DNA of 64,000 nucleotides from contig DKAJ01000005.1 of assembly GCA_002448815.1 (NCBI GenBank), forward strand, positions 30,053-94,052, in the 5' to 3' direction. Below are positions 43,964 through 54,482 of the stretch, one piece after another. The first letter of the stretch is position 1, and the number at the start of each line of letters is the position of its first letter. Below the pieces are notes generated by a model. The model was not told the DNA's origin and did not search any database. It worked only from the letters and a program-made list of their open reading frames with translations. The position numbers and the translations under genes are program-made. Source of the stretch: Micavibrio sp. UBA6929. Lineage in GTDB: Bacteria; Pseudomonadota; Alphaproteobacteria; Micavibrionales; Micavibrionaceae.

Positions 43964-45373
43964 TTAGGCAAAGTCACGCACGTCACTGATGTGACCGTTA
44001 ATGGCGGCGGCGGCGGCCATGGCGGGGCTCATTAAATGGGTACGACCACCTTTGCCTTGGCGACCTTCGAAGTTACGGTTTGATGTGGATGCGCATCGCT
44101 CGCCCGGTTCAAGGCGGTCTGCGTTCATCGCAAGGCACATCGAGCATCCTGGTTCGCGCCATTCAAAGCCGGCTTCGATAAAGATTTTATCAAGGCCTTC
44201 GGCTTCGGCTTGTTCTTTGACCAGGCCGCTGCCCGGGACGATTAAGCCTTGGACGTGATCTGCGATTTTGCGGCCTTTGACGATGGCGGCGGCTTCGCGG
44301 ATGTCTTCGATGCGGGCGTTCGTGCATGATCCGAGGAACATTTTATCAATTTTGATATCTGTAATTTTCATGCCAGCGTCCAAGCCCATATAGGTAAGCA
44401 TGCGTTTGACGGAGTCTTGTTTTTGCGGCGTGTCAAAATCATCAGGTGATGGGACATTGCCACTGACGGGCATGACGTCTTCAGGGGTCGTGCCCCATGT
44501 AACTGTTGGCGGAATGTCAGCCGCGTTAAGTGTGACGACCTTATCATACGCCGCGCCTTCATCAGACGGCAGTGTTTTCCAGTAGGCCACAGCCTTGTCC
44601 CATGCATCGCCTTTTGGCGCCATTGGGCGGCCTTTGATATAGTTAAACGTGGTTTCATCAGGTGCAACCATACCTGCGCGCGCGCCAGCCTCGATAGACA
44701 TGTTACACATGGTCATGCGGCCTTCCATTGATAGGCCGCGCACAGCATCGCCAGCGAATTCCAGTACATATCCTGTGCCGCCAGCAGTGCCAATTTTGCC
44801 AATAATGGCCAAGATCATATCTTTTGCAGTAACGCCGGGCGCAAGCGTGCCGTTGACTTCGATCAGCATGGTTTTGGCAGGCTTTTGGATGAGGGTTTGT
44901 GTCGCCAGAACGTGCTCAACCTCGGACGTGCCGATGCCAAAGGCCAAAGAGCCAAACGCGCCGTGCGTTGAAGTGTGGCTGTCGCCGCAGACAATTGTCA
45001 TGCCGGGCAGGGTGAAGCCTTGTTCTGGCCCGATGATGTGCACGATGCCTTGGCGCTTGTCGAGGATATCGAAAAGCTGAACGCCAAACTCTTCGCAGTT
45101 TTTGCGTAGGGCTTCGATTTGGGTGCGGCTGTCAGGTTCGGCGATGCCTTTGCTGCGGTCGGTTGTTGGGACGTTGTGATCCATCACGGCCAGAGTATTG
45201 CCAAGGCGGCGCACATCGCGGCCAGCCATGCGCAAACCTTCGAAGGCCTGTGGTGAGGTAACTTCGTGCACGAGGTGACGATCAATGTAAATCAGGCATG
45301 TGCCATCATCTTGTTTGTGAACTACGTGATCGGACCAAATTTTTTCAAACAGTGTGCGTGGTTGCGTCGTCAT
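43964..45373 (-). CDS. leuC: 3-isopropylmalate dehydratase large subunit
   Basis: Aconitase-type 4Fe-4S enzyme subunit of leucine synthesis, working with LeuD. The 469-aa length is standard. Blocks: [20 protein letters not shown], the cluster ligands in [11 protein letters not shown] and [10 protein letters not shown], and [16 protein letters not shown]. It is the first leu gene downstream of rplS, the usual alphaproteobacterial position. Confidence 0.97.
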   Translation of the reverse strand: MTTQPRTLFEKIWSDHVVHKQDDGTCLIYIDRHLVHEVTSPQAFEGLRMAGRDVRRLGNTLAVMDHNVPTTDRSKGIAEPDSRTQIEALRKNCEEFGVQLFDILDKRQGIVHIIGPEQGFTLPGMTIVCGDSHTSTHGAFGSLAFGIGTSEVEHVLATQTLIQKPAKTMLIEVNGTLAPGVTAKDMILAIIGKIGTAGGTGYVLEFAGDAVRGLSMEGRMTMCNMSIEAGARAGMVAPDETTFNYIKGRPMAPKGDAWDKAVAYWKTLPSDEGAAYDKVVTLNAADIPPTVTWGTTPEDVMPVSGNVPSPDDFDTPQKQDSVKRMLTYMGLDAGMKITDIKIDKMFLGSCTNARIEDIREAAAIVKGRKIADHVQGLIVPGSGLVKEQAEAEGLDKIFIEAGFEWREPGCSMCLAMNADRLEPGERCASTSNRNFEGRQGKGGRTHLMSPAMAAAAAINGHISDVRDFA

Positions 45374-45476
45374 TGTATGTCTTCTTTGACTGTGTGTTGT
45401 GGCGGGTAGAGCATAGCAGTCTTGGCGCCGCCGTTTATGCCGTTATCTGGCATGATTAAATGAACTTTTGGTATAG

Positions 45477-45507
45477 AAAAAGGCCAATGAAAAATCAATG
45501 GCCTTTT
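45477..45507 (-). terminator. Terminator after rplS
   Basis: Inverted repeat of AAAAAGGCCA (45477-45486) and TGGCCTTTT (45499-45507). On the minus strand the hairpin is followed by a T-run, ending the ribosomal/SRP block ahead of leuC. Confidence 0.75.
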
Positions 45508-45536
45508 GCAAATGATAGCGCTGAAAAGAATAGATT

Positions 45537-46097
45537 TTATTCTTCAGCTGCGCCTGCTTCAGCTTCAGCAGCTTTCGCAGCAGCTTCTGCTTCTTTTGCT
45601 GCGATTTTATCAGCTTTTGCTTTTTCAGCTGCGATGCGGTTTTCTTCGCGAGCGATGCGTTTTGCTTCTTTCTTAGCCTTAGCTTTTTCTGTCTTAGAAA
45701 GAACTGGAGCATCCAAGTCTTTCTTCTCGATGCCGTGACCAGAGATACGCTCGGCGATACGTGCAGATTTACCGCGACGATCACGCAAGTAGTAAAGTTT
45801 CGCACGGCGAACAGAACCGCGGCGAACAAGTTCGATGCTTTCGATGCGTGGGCTCCAAAGAGGGAAGACACGCTCTACGCCTTCACCGTAGCTAATTTTG
45901 CGGACAGTGAATGTTGCGTTGATGTCTTTACCTGCGCGGGCGATACATACGCCTTCGTAAGCCTGAACACGCTCGGTGTTACCTTCACGGATACGGACGT
46001 TTACTTTAACCGTATCACCAGGTGAGAATTCTGGGATGTTTTTGTCTGCTTGGATTGCAGCAAGTTGTTTATCTTCGTATTTTTTAACAAAGTTCAT
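45537..46097 (-). CDS. rplS: 50S ribosomal protein L19 with charged C-terminal tail
   Basis: L19 sits at the 30S-50S interface. The core (about residues 1-115) has [52 protein letters not shown] and [19 protein letters not shown] 46097 ([11 protein letters not shown]) with AAGGA eight bases upstream is preferred to the longer frame to 46115. The last 65 or so residues are a Lys/Ala/Glu-rich helix ([16 protein letters not shown], ending EAGAAEE) beyond the ordinary L19 length, as in some other alphaproteobacteria. Confidence 0.96.
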   Translation of the reverse strand: MNFVKKYEDKQLAAIQADKNIPEFSPGDTVKVNVRIREGNTERVQAYEGVCIARAGKDINATFTVRKISYGEGVERVFPLWSPRIESIELVRRGSVRRAKLYYLRDRRGKSARIAERISGHGIEKKDLDAPVLSKTEKAKAKKEAKRIAREENRIAAEKAKADKIAAKEAEAAAKAAEAEAGAAEE

Positions 46098-46199
46098 TGT
46101 TATCTTCCTTTTCATTGTAAAGCCTCGATAATCAACGCATTTGCGTAGGCAGGCTTCGTTATCTTTTTTCTCGGAAAGTCCAAGATGCAGGGGTTATAC

Positions 46200-46919
46200 C
46201 TAGTCTTGCGCGGGTTTGCAAGTGTTTTGTTGTGTGTTTGTGTCCAGTAAATCGGGGCGGCGCTCTTGCGTCAGTTTAAGGGACTGTTCTTCGCGCCAGT
46301 CGTTGATACGCTTATGATTGCCGGAGGTGAGTACTTCGGGCACGTCCAGTGATTGGCCGTTTGCGCTTTCCCATGTTGCGGGGCGCGTATAGTGCGGATA
46401 TTCCAGCAGGCCGTTCGAGAAGCTTTCTTCGTCAGTCGTCGCGGTATTGCCCATGACGCCTGGCAATAGGCGAATGCATGCATCCATGAGAATGAGGGCG
46501 GCAGGCTCGCCGCCAGAAAGCACATAATCGCCGATGCTGATTTCCTCAAAGTCGTGAGCGTCTAAAACGCGTTGATCCACGCCTTCATAACGTCCGCATA
46601 AAATGGTGAGCGTATCATGTGTGATGAGCTGCTTCGCGCGTGCCTGCGTTAGCGGCTTGCCGCGCGGTGACATATAAATCTTATGGCCTGTTGTTGGTAC
46701 AGATAAAAGGGATTTTTCAATCACATCGGCGCGCATTACCATGCCCGCGCCGCCGCCAAAGGGCGTGTCATCGACATTTTTGTGAACGCCTTGGGCAAAG
46801 TCACGGATATTGACCGCATTATAAGACCAATCACCGCGCTCAAGCGCTTTGCCGCTGAGCGAGAGGCCTAGTGTCGCGGGGAACATTTCGGGGAAAAGTG
46901 TGAGGAGGTTAAAATGCAT
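46200..46919 (-). CDS. trmD: tRNA (guanine-N1)-methyltransferase
   Basis: Methylates G37 of tRNAs using SAM, through a knotted SPOUT fold. Motifs: [45 protein letters not shown] and [18 protein letters not shown]. The 239-aa length is normal. The start overlaps the rimM stop by one base. Confidence 0.97.
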   Translation of the reverse strand: MHFNLLTLFPEMFPATLGLSLSGKALERGDWSYNAVNIRDFAQGVHKNVDDTPFGGGAGMVMRADVIEKSLLSVPTTGHKIYMSPRGKPLTQARAKQLITHDTLTILCGRYEGVDQRVLDAHDFEEISIGDYVLSGGEPAALILMDACIRLLPGVMGNTATTDEESFSNGLLEYPHYTRPATWESANGQSLDVPEVLTSGNHKRINDWREEQSLKLTQERRPDLLDTNTQQNTCKPAQD

Positions 46920-47428
46920 TAGTCTTTAAAATCGCCGCTGTTAAGGGTCGAGATTGTTTTGTTGTCCAGATCAACGTCTGTGACATAGTCATCGGTGTAA
47001 GGCAGGAAAAATGTCGGGCCGCCATTGGGCTTGATTTCCAATAAGTCGCCAGCACCAAAATTTTGAACGGATTTAATCGTGCCGATGGTTTGATCGCCTT
47101 CGACCACTGTCAGGCCAATCAGGTCGTCATAGTAAAATTCATCGTCATCCGTTTCGGGGAGAAGGTCGCGGTCGAAATAGAGTTCGGTGCCGCGTAATGC
47201 TTCTGCTTGGTCGCGGTTTGTTACCCCGTCAATCGCGGCGAGGAAATACTTCCCCGCCGGATTTTTAAGGGTAATAACCAAAGTGTCTGTTTGGGCGTTA
47301 TCTTCGGCCGTATAGGCTGGTCCAAGGCTTTGTATAAGGCTTGGGTCCTCACCAAAGGGAATGATTTTCACAAATCCTTTGATGCCGTGCGGCGTAGTGA
47401 TTTTTCCCAGACAGACGCGTTTTGTCAT
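46919..47428 (-). CDS. rimM: 16S rRNA processing protein RimM
   Basis: Assists 30S head assembly by binding S19. The 169-aa protein begins with [20 protein letters not shown] (RimM domain), has [14 protein letters not shown], and a C-terminal PRC-barrel ([34 protein letters not shown]). Located between rpsP and trmD, as in most proteobacteria. Confidence 0.96.
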   Translation of the reverse strand: MTKRVCLGKITTPHGIKGFVKIIPFGEDPSLIQSLGPAYTAEDNAQTDTLVITLKNPAGKYFLAAIDGVTNRDQAEALRGTELYFDRDLLPETDDDEFYYDDLIGLTVVEGDQTIGTIKSVQNFGAGDLLEIKPNGGPTFFLPYTDDYVTDVDLDNKTISTLNSGDFKD

Positions 47429-47437
47429 GGTCTGAGC

Positions 47438-47902
47438 TTACTCAGATGCAGCTTCTTCAGCAGGCGCTTCTTCAGCAGGTGCTTCTTCAGCTGGAGCTGC
47501 TTCGGCCGCTGCAGCAGCAGCTTTTGCTTCTTCTTCCGCTAGGCGCGCTTCTTCTTCAGCTGCTTTGCGTTTTTCTTCTTTATCAGCAACAAGCATTTTT
47601 GCTTTTTCGCCTGGCTCAGATTTCTTAGGGCGAACAGGCTGTGCAGGCATTTCGATCATGCCAGCTTTACCTAGGAACATTGCAACGCGCTCGCTTGGTT
47701 GTGCGCCTTGTGAAAGCCAGTATTCAATGCGCTCTTTAACAAGGTTGATACGGTTTTCGTCTTGGTCGTTCAAAAGTGGGTTGTATGTGCCAACACGCTC
47801 GATGTAGCGGCCATCACGAGGCATACGTGAATCCGCAACAACAATACGGTAAAATGGGCGAGATTTACGACCGCCGCGAGATAATCTAATTTTTAGTGCC
47901 AT
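47438..47902 (-). CDS. rpsP: 30S ribosomal protein S16 with acidic Ala/Glu tail
   Basis: S16 core (about residues 1-85): [52 protein letters not shown]. The remaining 65 or so residues are a low-complexity Lys/Ala/Glu tail ending in repeats of AEEAP. The core is ordinary; total length 154 aa exceeds the roughly 80-90 aa of E. coli. The tail resembles the one on L19 from the same operon. Confidence 0.96.
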   Translation of the reverse strand: MALKIRLSRGGRKSRPFYRIVVADSRMPRDGRYIERVGTYNPLLNDQDENRINLVKERIEYWLSQGAQPSERVAMFLGKAGMIEMPAQPVRPKKSEPGEKAKMLVADKEEKRKAAEEEARLAEEEAKAAAAAAEAAPAEEAPAEEAPAEEAASE

Positions 47903-47993
47903 GGTTATTACTCCTTATTTCATGTCAGTTAATTAGAACAAGCAAGAACTGAGGGTATGTGGTGTTCAATGCTTGGTTGTTCCAACTTCGTTC

Positions 47994-49562
47994 CTATTTC
48001 TTTTTCTTTCTGTTCTTCTTCGTTCCGCCGCGTGTTTGTGGCATGCCCATAGGGCCGCCCATGCCAGGTAGTCCAGGAAGGCCGCCAGAGGTTGGCATGT
48101 TGCCGCCTGCAAATGGGTTGGCGCCGAGTGGGCTGCTGCTATCGCTTGGCATGTCTTTCATGGCTGCGCCAAGGCCGTCTGCGTCCATGCTTTGCGCCAT
48201 CATGGCAAGCTCGTCTGCTTTGCCGCCCATCAGGCCTTTCATTTGTTGCATCATGCCGCCCATGCCCATTTTCTTCATCTTTTTCATCATGGTTTGCATT
48301 TGCTTGAGCTGCTTGCACAATTTGTTGATGTCTTGCACGGTTGAGCCTGCGCCCGCCGCGATGCGTTTTTTGCGTGATGCGTTTAAAACGTCTGGGTTTT
48401 CGCGCTCGTGCGGTGTCATTGATGTGATGATGGCTTCTTGGCGTTTAATCATACGGTCATCAATGCCAGCTTCGTCCAGTTGACCTGCCATGCCGCTGAG
48501 GCCGGGCAGCATCTTCATCATTGCGCCCATGCCGCCCATTTTATGCATTTGCTGCATCTGGGAAAGGAGGTCGTTAAAGTCAAATTGGCCTTTTTTGAAT
48601 TTCTTGACCATGCGCTGTGCGTCTTCGGCGTTAACCGTTTCGACAGCTTTTTCAACGAGGCTGACCACGTCGCCCATGCCAAGGATACGTCCTGCAATAC
48701 GGTCAGGGTGGAATGCTTCGACTTCGCTCCATTTCTCGCCAGTACCAAGTAATTTGATCGGCTTGCCTGTTACGGCCTTCATTGATAGCGCCGCACCGCC
48801 GCGTGCATCACCGTCAACGCGCGTGAGCATAATGCCTGAGATTTCAACGGCTTCGTTGAAGGCTTGCGCGGTTTGAACGGCGTCTTGACCGGTCATCGCA
48901 TCGGCAACAAGCAATGTTTCAATCGGATTGACTTCTTTTTTGATGGCAGTGATTTCCGCCATGAGCGCTTCGTCAATAGATAGACGGCCTGCGGTGTCCA
49001 GCATGACAACGTCATACCCTTCTTTGCGGGCAGTATCCATGGCACGTTTTGCGATGTCGAGAGGCTGTTGCCCTTCGATAATGGGCAATGTTGCGATGTC
49101 TGTTTGCTCACCAAGTTGTCTGAGCTGCTCCTGCGCGGCGGGACGATAAATATCCAGCGACGCCATCAAGACCTTTTTCTTGTTTTTCTCGGTCAGGATT
49201 TTTGCAATTTTGGCGGTTGATGTTGTTTTACCTGCGCCTTGTAAGCCAACCATCAAATAAGCCGATGGCGGCGATGAGAATTTAAGTTCGGCATTTGTGC
49301 TGCCGAGCATTTCAACCAAAGAATCGTGAACGATTTTAACGACTTGCTGGCCAGGGTTTACGCCTTTGATGACGTCTTGGCCGATGGCCTTTGATTTAAT
49401 GGCTGAAATGAAATCTTTGACAACGGGCAGGGCAACATCAGCCTCGAGCAAGGCAACGCGGATCTCGCGTGAGGCAGCCATGACATCATTTTCTGACAGT
49501 GTACCTTTACCTGTCAGGTTTTTGAATGCTTTGCCTAATTTGTCGCCTAAGCTGTCAAACAT
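47994..49562 (-). CDS. ffh: Signal recognition particle GTPase Ffh
   Basis: SRP54 homolog that targets membrane proteins with 4.5S RNA and the receptor FtsY (encoded at 51806). The 522-aa protein has the N domain, G domain with GLQGAGKTTSTAKIAK, DTAGRLSIDE, TRVDGDARGGAALS, and a Met-rich M domain (MKKMKKMGMGGMMQQMKGLM). The C-terminus is a Gly/Pro/Met-rich tail with Lys-rich end. No 4.5S RNA gene is seen near it. Confidence 0.97.
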   Translation of the reverse strand: MFDSLGDKLGKAFKNLTGKGTLSENDVMAASREIRVALLEADVALPVVKDFISAIKSKAIGQDVIKGVNPGQQVVKIVHDSLVEMLGSTNAELKFSSPPSAYLMVGLQGAGKTTSTAKIAKILTEKNKKKVLMASLDIYRPAAQEQLRQLGEQTDIATLPIIEGQQPLDIAKRAMDTARKEGYDVVMLDTAGRLSIDEALMAEITAIKKEVNPIETLLVADAMTGQDAVQTAQAFNEAVEISGIMLTRVDGDARGGAALSMKAVTGKPIKLLGTGEKWSEVEAFHPDRIAGRILGMGDVVSLVEKAVETVNAEDAQRMVKKFKKGQFDFNDLLSQMQQMHKMGGMGAMMKMLPGLSGMAGQLDEAGIDDRMIKRQEAIITSMTPHERENPDVLNASRKKRIAAGAGSTVQDINKLCKQLKQMQTMMKKMKKMGMGGMMQQMKGLMGGKADELAMMAQSMDADGLGAAMKDMPSDSSSPLGANPFAGGNMPTSGGLPGLPGMGGPMGMPQTRGGTKKNRKKKK

Positions 49563-49637
49563 GGTTGTTATGCCTTAATATTCCAATACAATTTGACCTC
49601 GGTGAGCGTCATTCGCCGACCAAGGTGTACCCGTAAG

Positions 49638-49662
49638 CACTGAAAAATACTGTCTTTCAGTG
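49638..49662. other. 8-bp inverted repeat between ffh and dapF
   Basis: CACTGAAA (49638-49645) and TTTCAGTG (49655-49662) form a perfect stem with a nine-base loop in the divergent gap. It lies in the probable ffh leader on the minus strand. It could be an operator or leader hairpin; no known element is recognised. Confidence 0.4.
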
Positions 49663-49676
49663 AAAATTTTGTGGGA

Positions 49677-49704
49677 ATTTATGATGCTTTGCGTTACAAG
49701 TCAA
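49677..49704 (-). promoter_or_regulatory. Candidate promoter of ffh
   Basis: Reading the minus strand: TTGACT (49699-49704), 16 bases, then ATAAAT (49677-49682), about 115 bases upstream of the ffh start in the divergent gap. Confidence 0.4.
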
Positions 49705-49723
49705 CAAAAATAAGGGCAAAACG

Positions 49724-50539
49724 ATGGTTTCTTTTAGAAAAATGCATGGATTAGGCAATGATTTTGTCATCATTGATGCGCGCGAACATGATCTTGATTT
49801 AACGCAAGAGATCGTACGCGATATCTGTGATCGTCATTTTGGTGTGGGCTGTGATCAGCTTGTTGTGCTTGAAAAGCCTTTGGCGCCTGCGGATGTGAAG
49901 GTTGTGTTTTATAATAGCGATGGATCAACCAGCGGCGCGTGCGGGAATGCGACGCGCTGCGTGGCGGAGGTTATTCTGACAGAAACAGGCGCGCAGCGCT
50001 GCGTGATTGAAACGCAGGGAGGTGATTTGCACGCGTGGCGCGCAGATGGCGGCATGATCAGCGTTGATATGGGCTTGCCGCGTCTTGAGTGGGCGGATAT
50101 TCCATTGGCGCATGCGTGTGATACGCTGCATTTACCGCTGGATGGTGATCCTGTTGCGGTGGGGATGGGGAATCCGCACTGCGTTTTCTTTGCTGCGGAC
50201 AGCTTTGGGGATGATTATGTGGAAAAGCATGGAAGTGGCATTGAAACCAATGCGTTGTTCCCTGAGCGCACGAATGTTGAATTTGTGCAGGTGGTTGGCA
50301 TTAATAAATTGCAGCAAAAAACATGGGAGCGCGGCGCTGGCATTACGCTTGCGTGTGGTACAGGTGCGTGTTCTGTCGCGGTTGCGGCGGCGCGTCGTGG
50401 TTTGGTTGATCGCGCGGTTCCTATTGAAATCGGACTTGATGGTGGCGCGCTTTATATCGAGTGGCGCGAAAGTGATAATCACGTCATTATGACAGGGCCT
50501 GTTGCGCATGTGTTTGATGGTATTTTGAAAGATATTTAG
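49724..50539 (+). CDS. dapF: Diaminopimelate epimerase
   Basis: Converts LL- to meso-diaminopimelate for lysine and peptidoglycan. The 271-aa protein has FRKMHGLGNDFVIIDAR, the first catalytic Cys in GSTSGACGNATRC, GNPHCVFF, and the second in TLACGTGACSVAVAA. The order dapF-mtaB-ftsY is common in Alphaproteobacteria. Divergent from ffh with a 160-base gap. Confidence 0.97.
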   Translation: MVSFRKMHGLGNDFVIIDAREHDLDLTQEIVRDICDRHFGVGCDQLVVLEKPLAPADVKVVFYNSDGSTSGACGNATRCVAEVILTETGAQRCVIETQGGDLHAWRADGGMISVDMGLPRLEWADIPLAHACDTLHLPLDGDPVAVGMGNPHCVFFAADSFGDDYVEKHGSGIETNALFPERTNVEFVQVVGINKLQQKTWERGAGITLACGTGACSVAVAAARRGLVDRAVPIEIGLDGGALYIEWRESDNHVIMTGPVAHVFDGILKDI

Positions 50540-50551
50540 GCGAAGTAGAAA

Positions 50552-51802
50552 ATGAGCGGAAAAGATCCTGAAATTGTGACATTTGGATGTCGGCTTAACG
50601 TATATGAGTCAGAGGTCATGCGCTCGCACGCGAAAGATGCAGGTATGAAGGATGCGATTATCTTTAATACATGCGCCGTTACGAAAGAGGCTGAACGTCA
50701 GGCAAGGCAGGCAATTCGCCGCGCGAGACGAGATAACCCCAACGCCAAAATCGTTGTGACAGGCTGCAGCGCACAGATTGATCCACAAACCTATGCACAG
50801 ATGGGCGAGGTTGACCAAGTGATTGGTAATGACCTGAAGCTTAAGGCCGAGGCATGGGGCGGCCAGTCGGAGGAGCCTGTACGCGTCAATGACATTATGA
50901 GCGTACAAGAGACTGCAAGCCATCTTTTGCAAGGATTTGAAGGGCATAGCCGCGCTTTTTTACAGGTTCAAAACGGATGTGATCATCGCTGTACTTTTTG
51001 TATTATCCCTTATGGGCGCGGAAATTCACGTTCGGTGCCGATTGGCGTTATCGTTGATCAGGTGCGGGTTTTGGTCGATCAAGGTTATAAAGAGGTTGTC
51101 TTGACTGGCGTCGATGTGACGTCTTATGGGGTGGACCTTCCTGGTAAGCCACGTTTTGGTCAAATGGTGCGCCGTTTGTTGGCGTTGGTGCCGGAATTGC
51201 CGCGCCTGCGTCTATCGTCTTTGGATCCTGTTGAGATAGATGAGGATTTATGGCGATTAATCGCGGAGGAGCCTCGCCTTATGCCGCATTTGCATTTATC
51301 CTTGCAGGCAGGTGACGATATGATTTTAAAGCGCATGAAGCGCCGTCATTTGCGTCAGGATGTGATTGATGTGTGCCGTAAGGCCAGAGAGCTTCGTCCT
51401 GATATGGTTTTTGGCGCGGATATTATCGCAGGCTTTCCGACGGAAACGGATGAGATGTTTGAAAATACGCTGCGCATTGTTGAGGATTGTGATTTGACCT
51501 TTTTGCATGTTTTTCCTTATTCCGAGCGCGAGGGAACGCCTGCGGCAAAAATGCCTCAGGTGGATCATGCTGTGCGTAAAAAACGTGCGGCGGCGCTGCG
51601 TGATTTGGGGCAAAAGCAATTGCATTTATTTTTAAAGTCTAACATTAATAAAACTCACCAAGTTATTGTTGAAAAAGACAATATTGGCAGGTCTGAGAAC
51701 TTTTCTCCGGTGCGTGTTTCGGATGATTTTGCGCCAGGGGATCTTGTTCAAATGCGTGCATATGGCGTGGATGGCGATGTTTTGTTGGCGGAGGTTTTTT
51801 AG
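50552..51802 (+). CDS. mtaB: tRNA t6A37 methylthiotransferase MtaB
   Basis: Radical-SAM enzyme that adds a methylthio group to t6A at position 37. The 416-aa protein has the UPF0004 domain (TFGCRLNVYESEVM, NTCAVTKEAERQARQAIR, VVTGCSAQ) with three Cys, the radical-SAM motif CDHRCTFC (CX3CX2C), YGRGNSRSV, HLHLSLQAGDD and a C-terminal TRAM region. It starts 12 bases after dapF. Confidence 0.95.
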   Translation: MSGKDPEIVTFGCRLNVYESEVMRSHAKDAGMKDAIIFNTCAVTKEAERQARQAIRRARRDNPNAKIVVTGCSAQIDPQTYAQMGEVDQVIGNDLKLKAEAWGGQSEEPVRVNDIMSVQETASHLLQGFEGHSRAFLQVQNGCDHRCTFCIIPYGRGNSRSVPIGVIVDQVRVLVDQGYKEVVLTGVDVTSYGVDLPGKPRFGQMVRRLLALVPELPRLRLSSLDPVEIDEDLWRLIAEEPRLMPHLHLSLQAGDDMILKRMKRRHLRQDVIDVCRKARELRPDMVFGADIIAGFPTETDEMFENTLRIVEDCDLTFLHVFPYSEREGTPAAKMPQVDHAVRKKRAAALRDLGQKQLHLFLKSNINKTHQVIVEKDNIGRSENFSPVRVSDDFAPGDLVQMRAYGVDGDVLLAEVF

Positions 51803-51805
51803 TTT

Positions 51806-52888
51806 ATGATTTGGTTTAAGAAAAAGTCAAAAGACACTGATAATAAAGAAGAAATCGCTTCTGATGATGGGGTTATTTCTGCTGAAGATATTGAGGCTGT
51901 TGACGTTGAGCCTAAAGAGGTTGTGCAGGATGATGCGGCTGACGTTGATGGTGGCGCGTCACAAGGGTGGTTGTCGCGTTTAACGGGAGGCTTGGCAAAG
52001 TCGACGTTCAAAATTACGCAAGGGCTGGGTGATTTTGTGACCAAGCGCAAGCTTGATGATGATGCGCTTGAGGAATTAGAAGATGTTTTAATTGCGGCTG
52101 ATCTTGGGCCGCATACGGCAGCGGCGTTGATCGAAGAGTTCGCACGCGAGCGTTTTGGCAAAGACGTTGATGACCAAGAGATTAAAGAGGCGCTAGCCTT
52201 ACAGGTCGAGGCATTGCTTGAGCCTGTGGCGGGGCGTTTGCAAATTGAGGCGCTTGATAACGGCCCTTATGTTGTTTTGGTGTGCGGCGTTAATGGTGCG
52301 GGCAAGACAACCACGATCGGTAAGATTGCCGAGCGCTTGATGCGCGATGAAGGTAAAAGCGTGATGGTCGCCGCAGGGGATACATTCCGCGCGGCGGCGG
52401 TTGAGCAGTTGCGCGCGTGGGCGGATCGCAGCGGGGCGCAGTTCTATGGTAAGGATACGGGCGCTGACGCCGCGGCAGTCGCGTACGAAGCCTATCAGGT
52501 GGCGGTGGATGCGGGCGTTGATGTGTTGTTGATTGATACGGCGGGGCGCTTGCAAAACAAGACGAATTTGATGGATGAGCTTCAGAAAATTGTGCGCGTT
52601 TTGCGTAAAAGTAACGAAGATTTACCGCACCAATCTGTTTTGGTGTTGGATGCGACAACTGGTCAAAATGCCTTTTCGCAGGTGCAAACCTTTGGCGAGA
52701 TGATTGATATTGATGGTTTGATTGTGACCAAATTAGATGGATCAGCCAAAGGCGGGGTTTTGGTCGGTTTGGCCGAGCGTTTTGAAAAGCCAGTTTATGC
52801 GATCGGCGTTGGTGAAAAGATTGATGATTTGCGCGCTTTTGATGCGCGAGATTACGCGCGCGCCTTGATGGGCGTTTCTGATAGTTAA
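51806..52888 (+). CDS. ftsY: SRP receptor FtsY
   Basis: Membrane-associated GTPase partner of Ffh. The 360-aa protein has a short acidic N-terminal region (about 1-55), N domain, and G domain with CGVNGAGKTTTIGKIAERL, AAGDTFRAAAVEQLR, LIDTAGRLQNK, and TKLDGSAKGGVLVGLAE. The start ATG 51806 is four bases after mtaB. The acidic A region is shorter than in E. coli, as in other alphaproteobacteria. Confidence 0.96.
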   Translation: MIWFKKKSKDTDNKEEIASDDGVISAEDIEAVDVEPKEVVQDDAADVDGGASQGWLSRLTGGLAKSTFKITQGLGDFVTKRKLDDDALEELEDVLIAADLGPHTAAALIEEFARERFGKDVDDQEIKEALALQVEALLEPVAGRLQIEALDNGPYVVLVCGVNGAGKTTTIGKIAERLMRDEGKSVMVAAGDTFRAAAVEQLRAWADRSGAQFYGKDTGADAAAVAYEAYQVAVDAGVDVLLIDTAGRLQNKTNLMDELQKIVRVLRKSNEDLPHQSVLVLDATTGQNAFSQVQTFGEMIDIDGLIVTKLDGSAKGGVLVGLAERFEKPVYAIGVGEKIDDLRAFDARDYARALMGVSDS

Positions 52889-52941
52889 GCGCGCAGCGAT
52901 AACATCTTGAAAAAAGTCTAAAAATAAGCGATGATAATGGT

Positions 52942-54384
52942 ATGAAATTATCATCAGATACGCCGCCGAAATCGTTTCGGCCCAAGAAGTTTAAGACGCC
53001 TGATAAGGCGATTTCCTACATTTCAGAAATTTATCAGGCGCAAGTAGAATATCTGCGTGCGCAGTTTGATGCGTTTACGCGCGGTGATTTGCCTGATGTG
53101 AAATCGCCCAAAAAGATGCACGGGTATTATCCGTATTTGCGCATTAAAACCGAGTTTGCCAAGCGTGATGATATTCGCCGGTCTTATGGGTTTGCGCCAA
53201 AGCCTGGCATTTATTCGACAACATTAACGCGTCCAGATTTATATGCGCATTACTGGGATGAGCAATTAACGCTTTTGCTGCAGAACCATGATATACCGCT
53301 GGAAGTAGGGGTGAGCGATACGCCGATCCCTGTGCATTTTGCGTTGGGGGAGGATTTTCACCCTGAGAAAAACTTAGGCGTGGAGCAAATTGGACGAGTT
53401 CCGCATTATTTCGATGTGCCTGATTTGGATTTGATGAATGATGAAATTCCAAACAGTATGCATATTTTGCGTCAGGATCAGGAACTGCCTTTGGCGCTGT
53501 TTACGGCGCCGCGCGCAGATTTGAGCTTGCAACGTCTTAAGCACTATACGGGGACGTCGCCGCTGGATTTTCAAAATTATGTGATTTTTACGAACTATCA
53601 GTTTTATATTGATGAGTTTGTTGAAATTGGCCGCCGTCAATCTGGCACGAATGGGTATACGGATTTTGTAATGCCGGATGCTGGCGGGCGTTTGCCGCAA
53701 ATGCCTGCTTATCACCTGAAGCGCGATGGTAATGAAGGTATTACGATGGTCAATATTGGTGTCGGCCCGTCGAATGCGAAGACTATTACAGATCATATTG
53801 CCGTGCTGCGTCCGCATGTATGGTTGATGTTGGGACATTGTGCAGGACTTAGAAATTCGCAGAAATTGGGTGATTATGTTCTGGCGCACGGGTATTTGCG
53901 TGAAGATCATATTTTGGATGATGATTTGCCAACCAGCATTCCTATACCGCCTTTGGCCGAGGTGCAAAAATCACTGGAAGAGGCGGTTGCGCGCGTAACG
54001 GGGAATACGGGATATGATCTGAAAAGCATTATGCGCACAGGCACGGTGGCGACAACGGATGATCGTAACTGGGAGCTGCATACATCTGACCGTCAAAATT
54101 TACGCCTTAGTCAGAGCCGTGCGATTGCCATGGATATGGAATCTGGGACGATCGCGGCGAATGGTTTTCGTTTTAGAGTGCCGTATGGCACGCTTTTGTG
54201 TGTGTCGGATAAGCCGTTGCACGGTCAGTTGAAATTACCAGGGATGGCCAATAGCTTTTATCGTCAGCAGGTCGAACAACATCTGCAAGTTGGCCTTGAA
54301 ACCATGGAGATATTGCGCGAAGCAGGCGCGGATAAGCTGCATAGTCGTAAGCTGCGCAGTTTTTCAGAAGTAGCATTTCGTTAG
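52942..54384 (+). CDS. amn: AMP nucleosidase
   Basis: Hydrolyses AMP to adenine and ribose 5-phosphate. The 480-aa length equals E. coli Amn. N-terminal domain with YPYLRIKTEF and GIYSTTLTRPDLY; C-terminal nucleoside phosphorylase-like domain with HYTGTSPLDFQNYVIFTNYQ, MVNIGVGPSNAKTITDHIAV, LMLGHCAGLRNSQKLGDYVL and AIAMDMESGTIAANGFRF. Monocistronic by position. Confidence 0.92.
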   Translation: MKLSSDTPPKSFRPKKFKTPDKAISYISEIYQAQVEYLRAQFDAFTRGDLPDVKSPKKMHGYYPYLRIKTEFAKRDDIRRSYGFAPKPGIYSTTLTRPDLYAHYWDEQLTLLLQNHDIPLEVGVSDTPIPVHFALGEDFHPEKNLGVEQIGRVPHYFDVPDLDLMNDEIPNSMHILRQDQELPLALFTAPRADLSLQRLKHYTGTSPLDFQNYVIFTNYQFYIDEFVEIGRRQSGTNGYTDFVMPDAGGRLPQMPAYHLKRDGNEGITMVNIGVGPSNAKTITDHIAVLRPHVWLMLGHCAGLRNSQKLGDYVLAHGYLREDHILDDDLPTSIPIPPLAEVQKSLEEAVARVTGNTGYDLKSIMRTGTVATTDDRNWELHTSDRQNLRLSQSRAIAMDMESGTIAANGFRFRVPYGTLLCVSDKPLHGQLKLPGMANSFYRQQVEQHLQVGLETMEILREAGADKLHSRKLRSFSEVAFR

Positions 54385-54482
54385 GTTGAGTTTTATTATT
54401 GTATGCACTTCTTGCATGTATGGTTTTTTATGTGCGATAATTAAATAATGTTTATACGTTAGTGTAGGGGTAAGTAGGACAC

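Noticed and set aside
52290..52985. 231-aa minus-strand frame antisense to ftsY
   Set aside because: Arg/Pro/His-rich composition typical of antisense reading; ftsY is complete and highly conserved.
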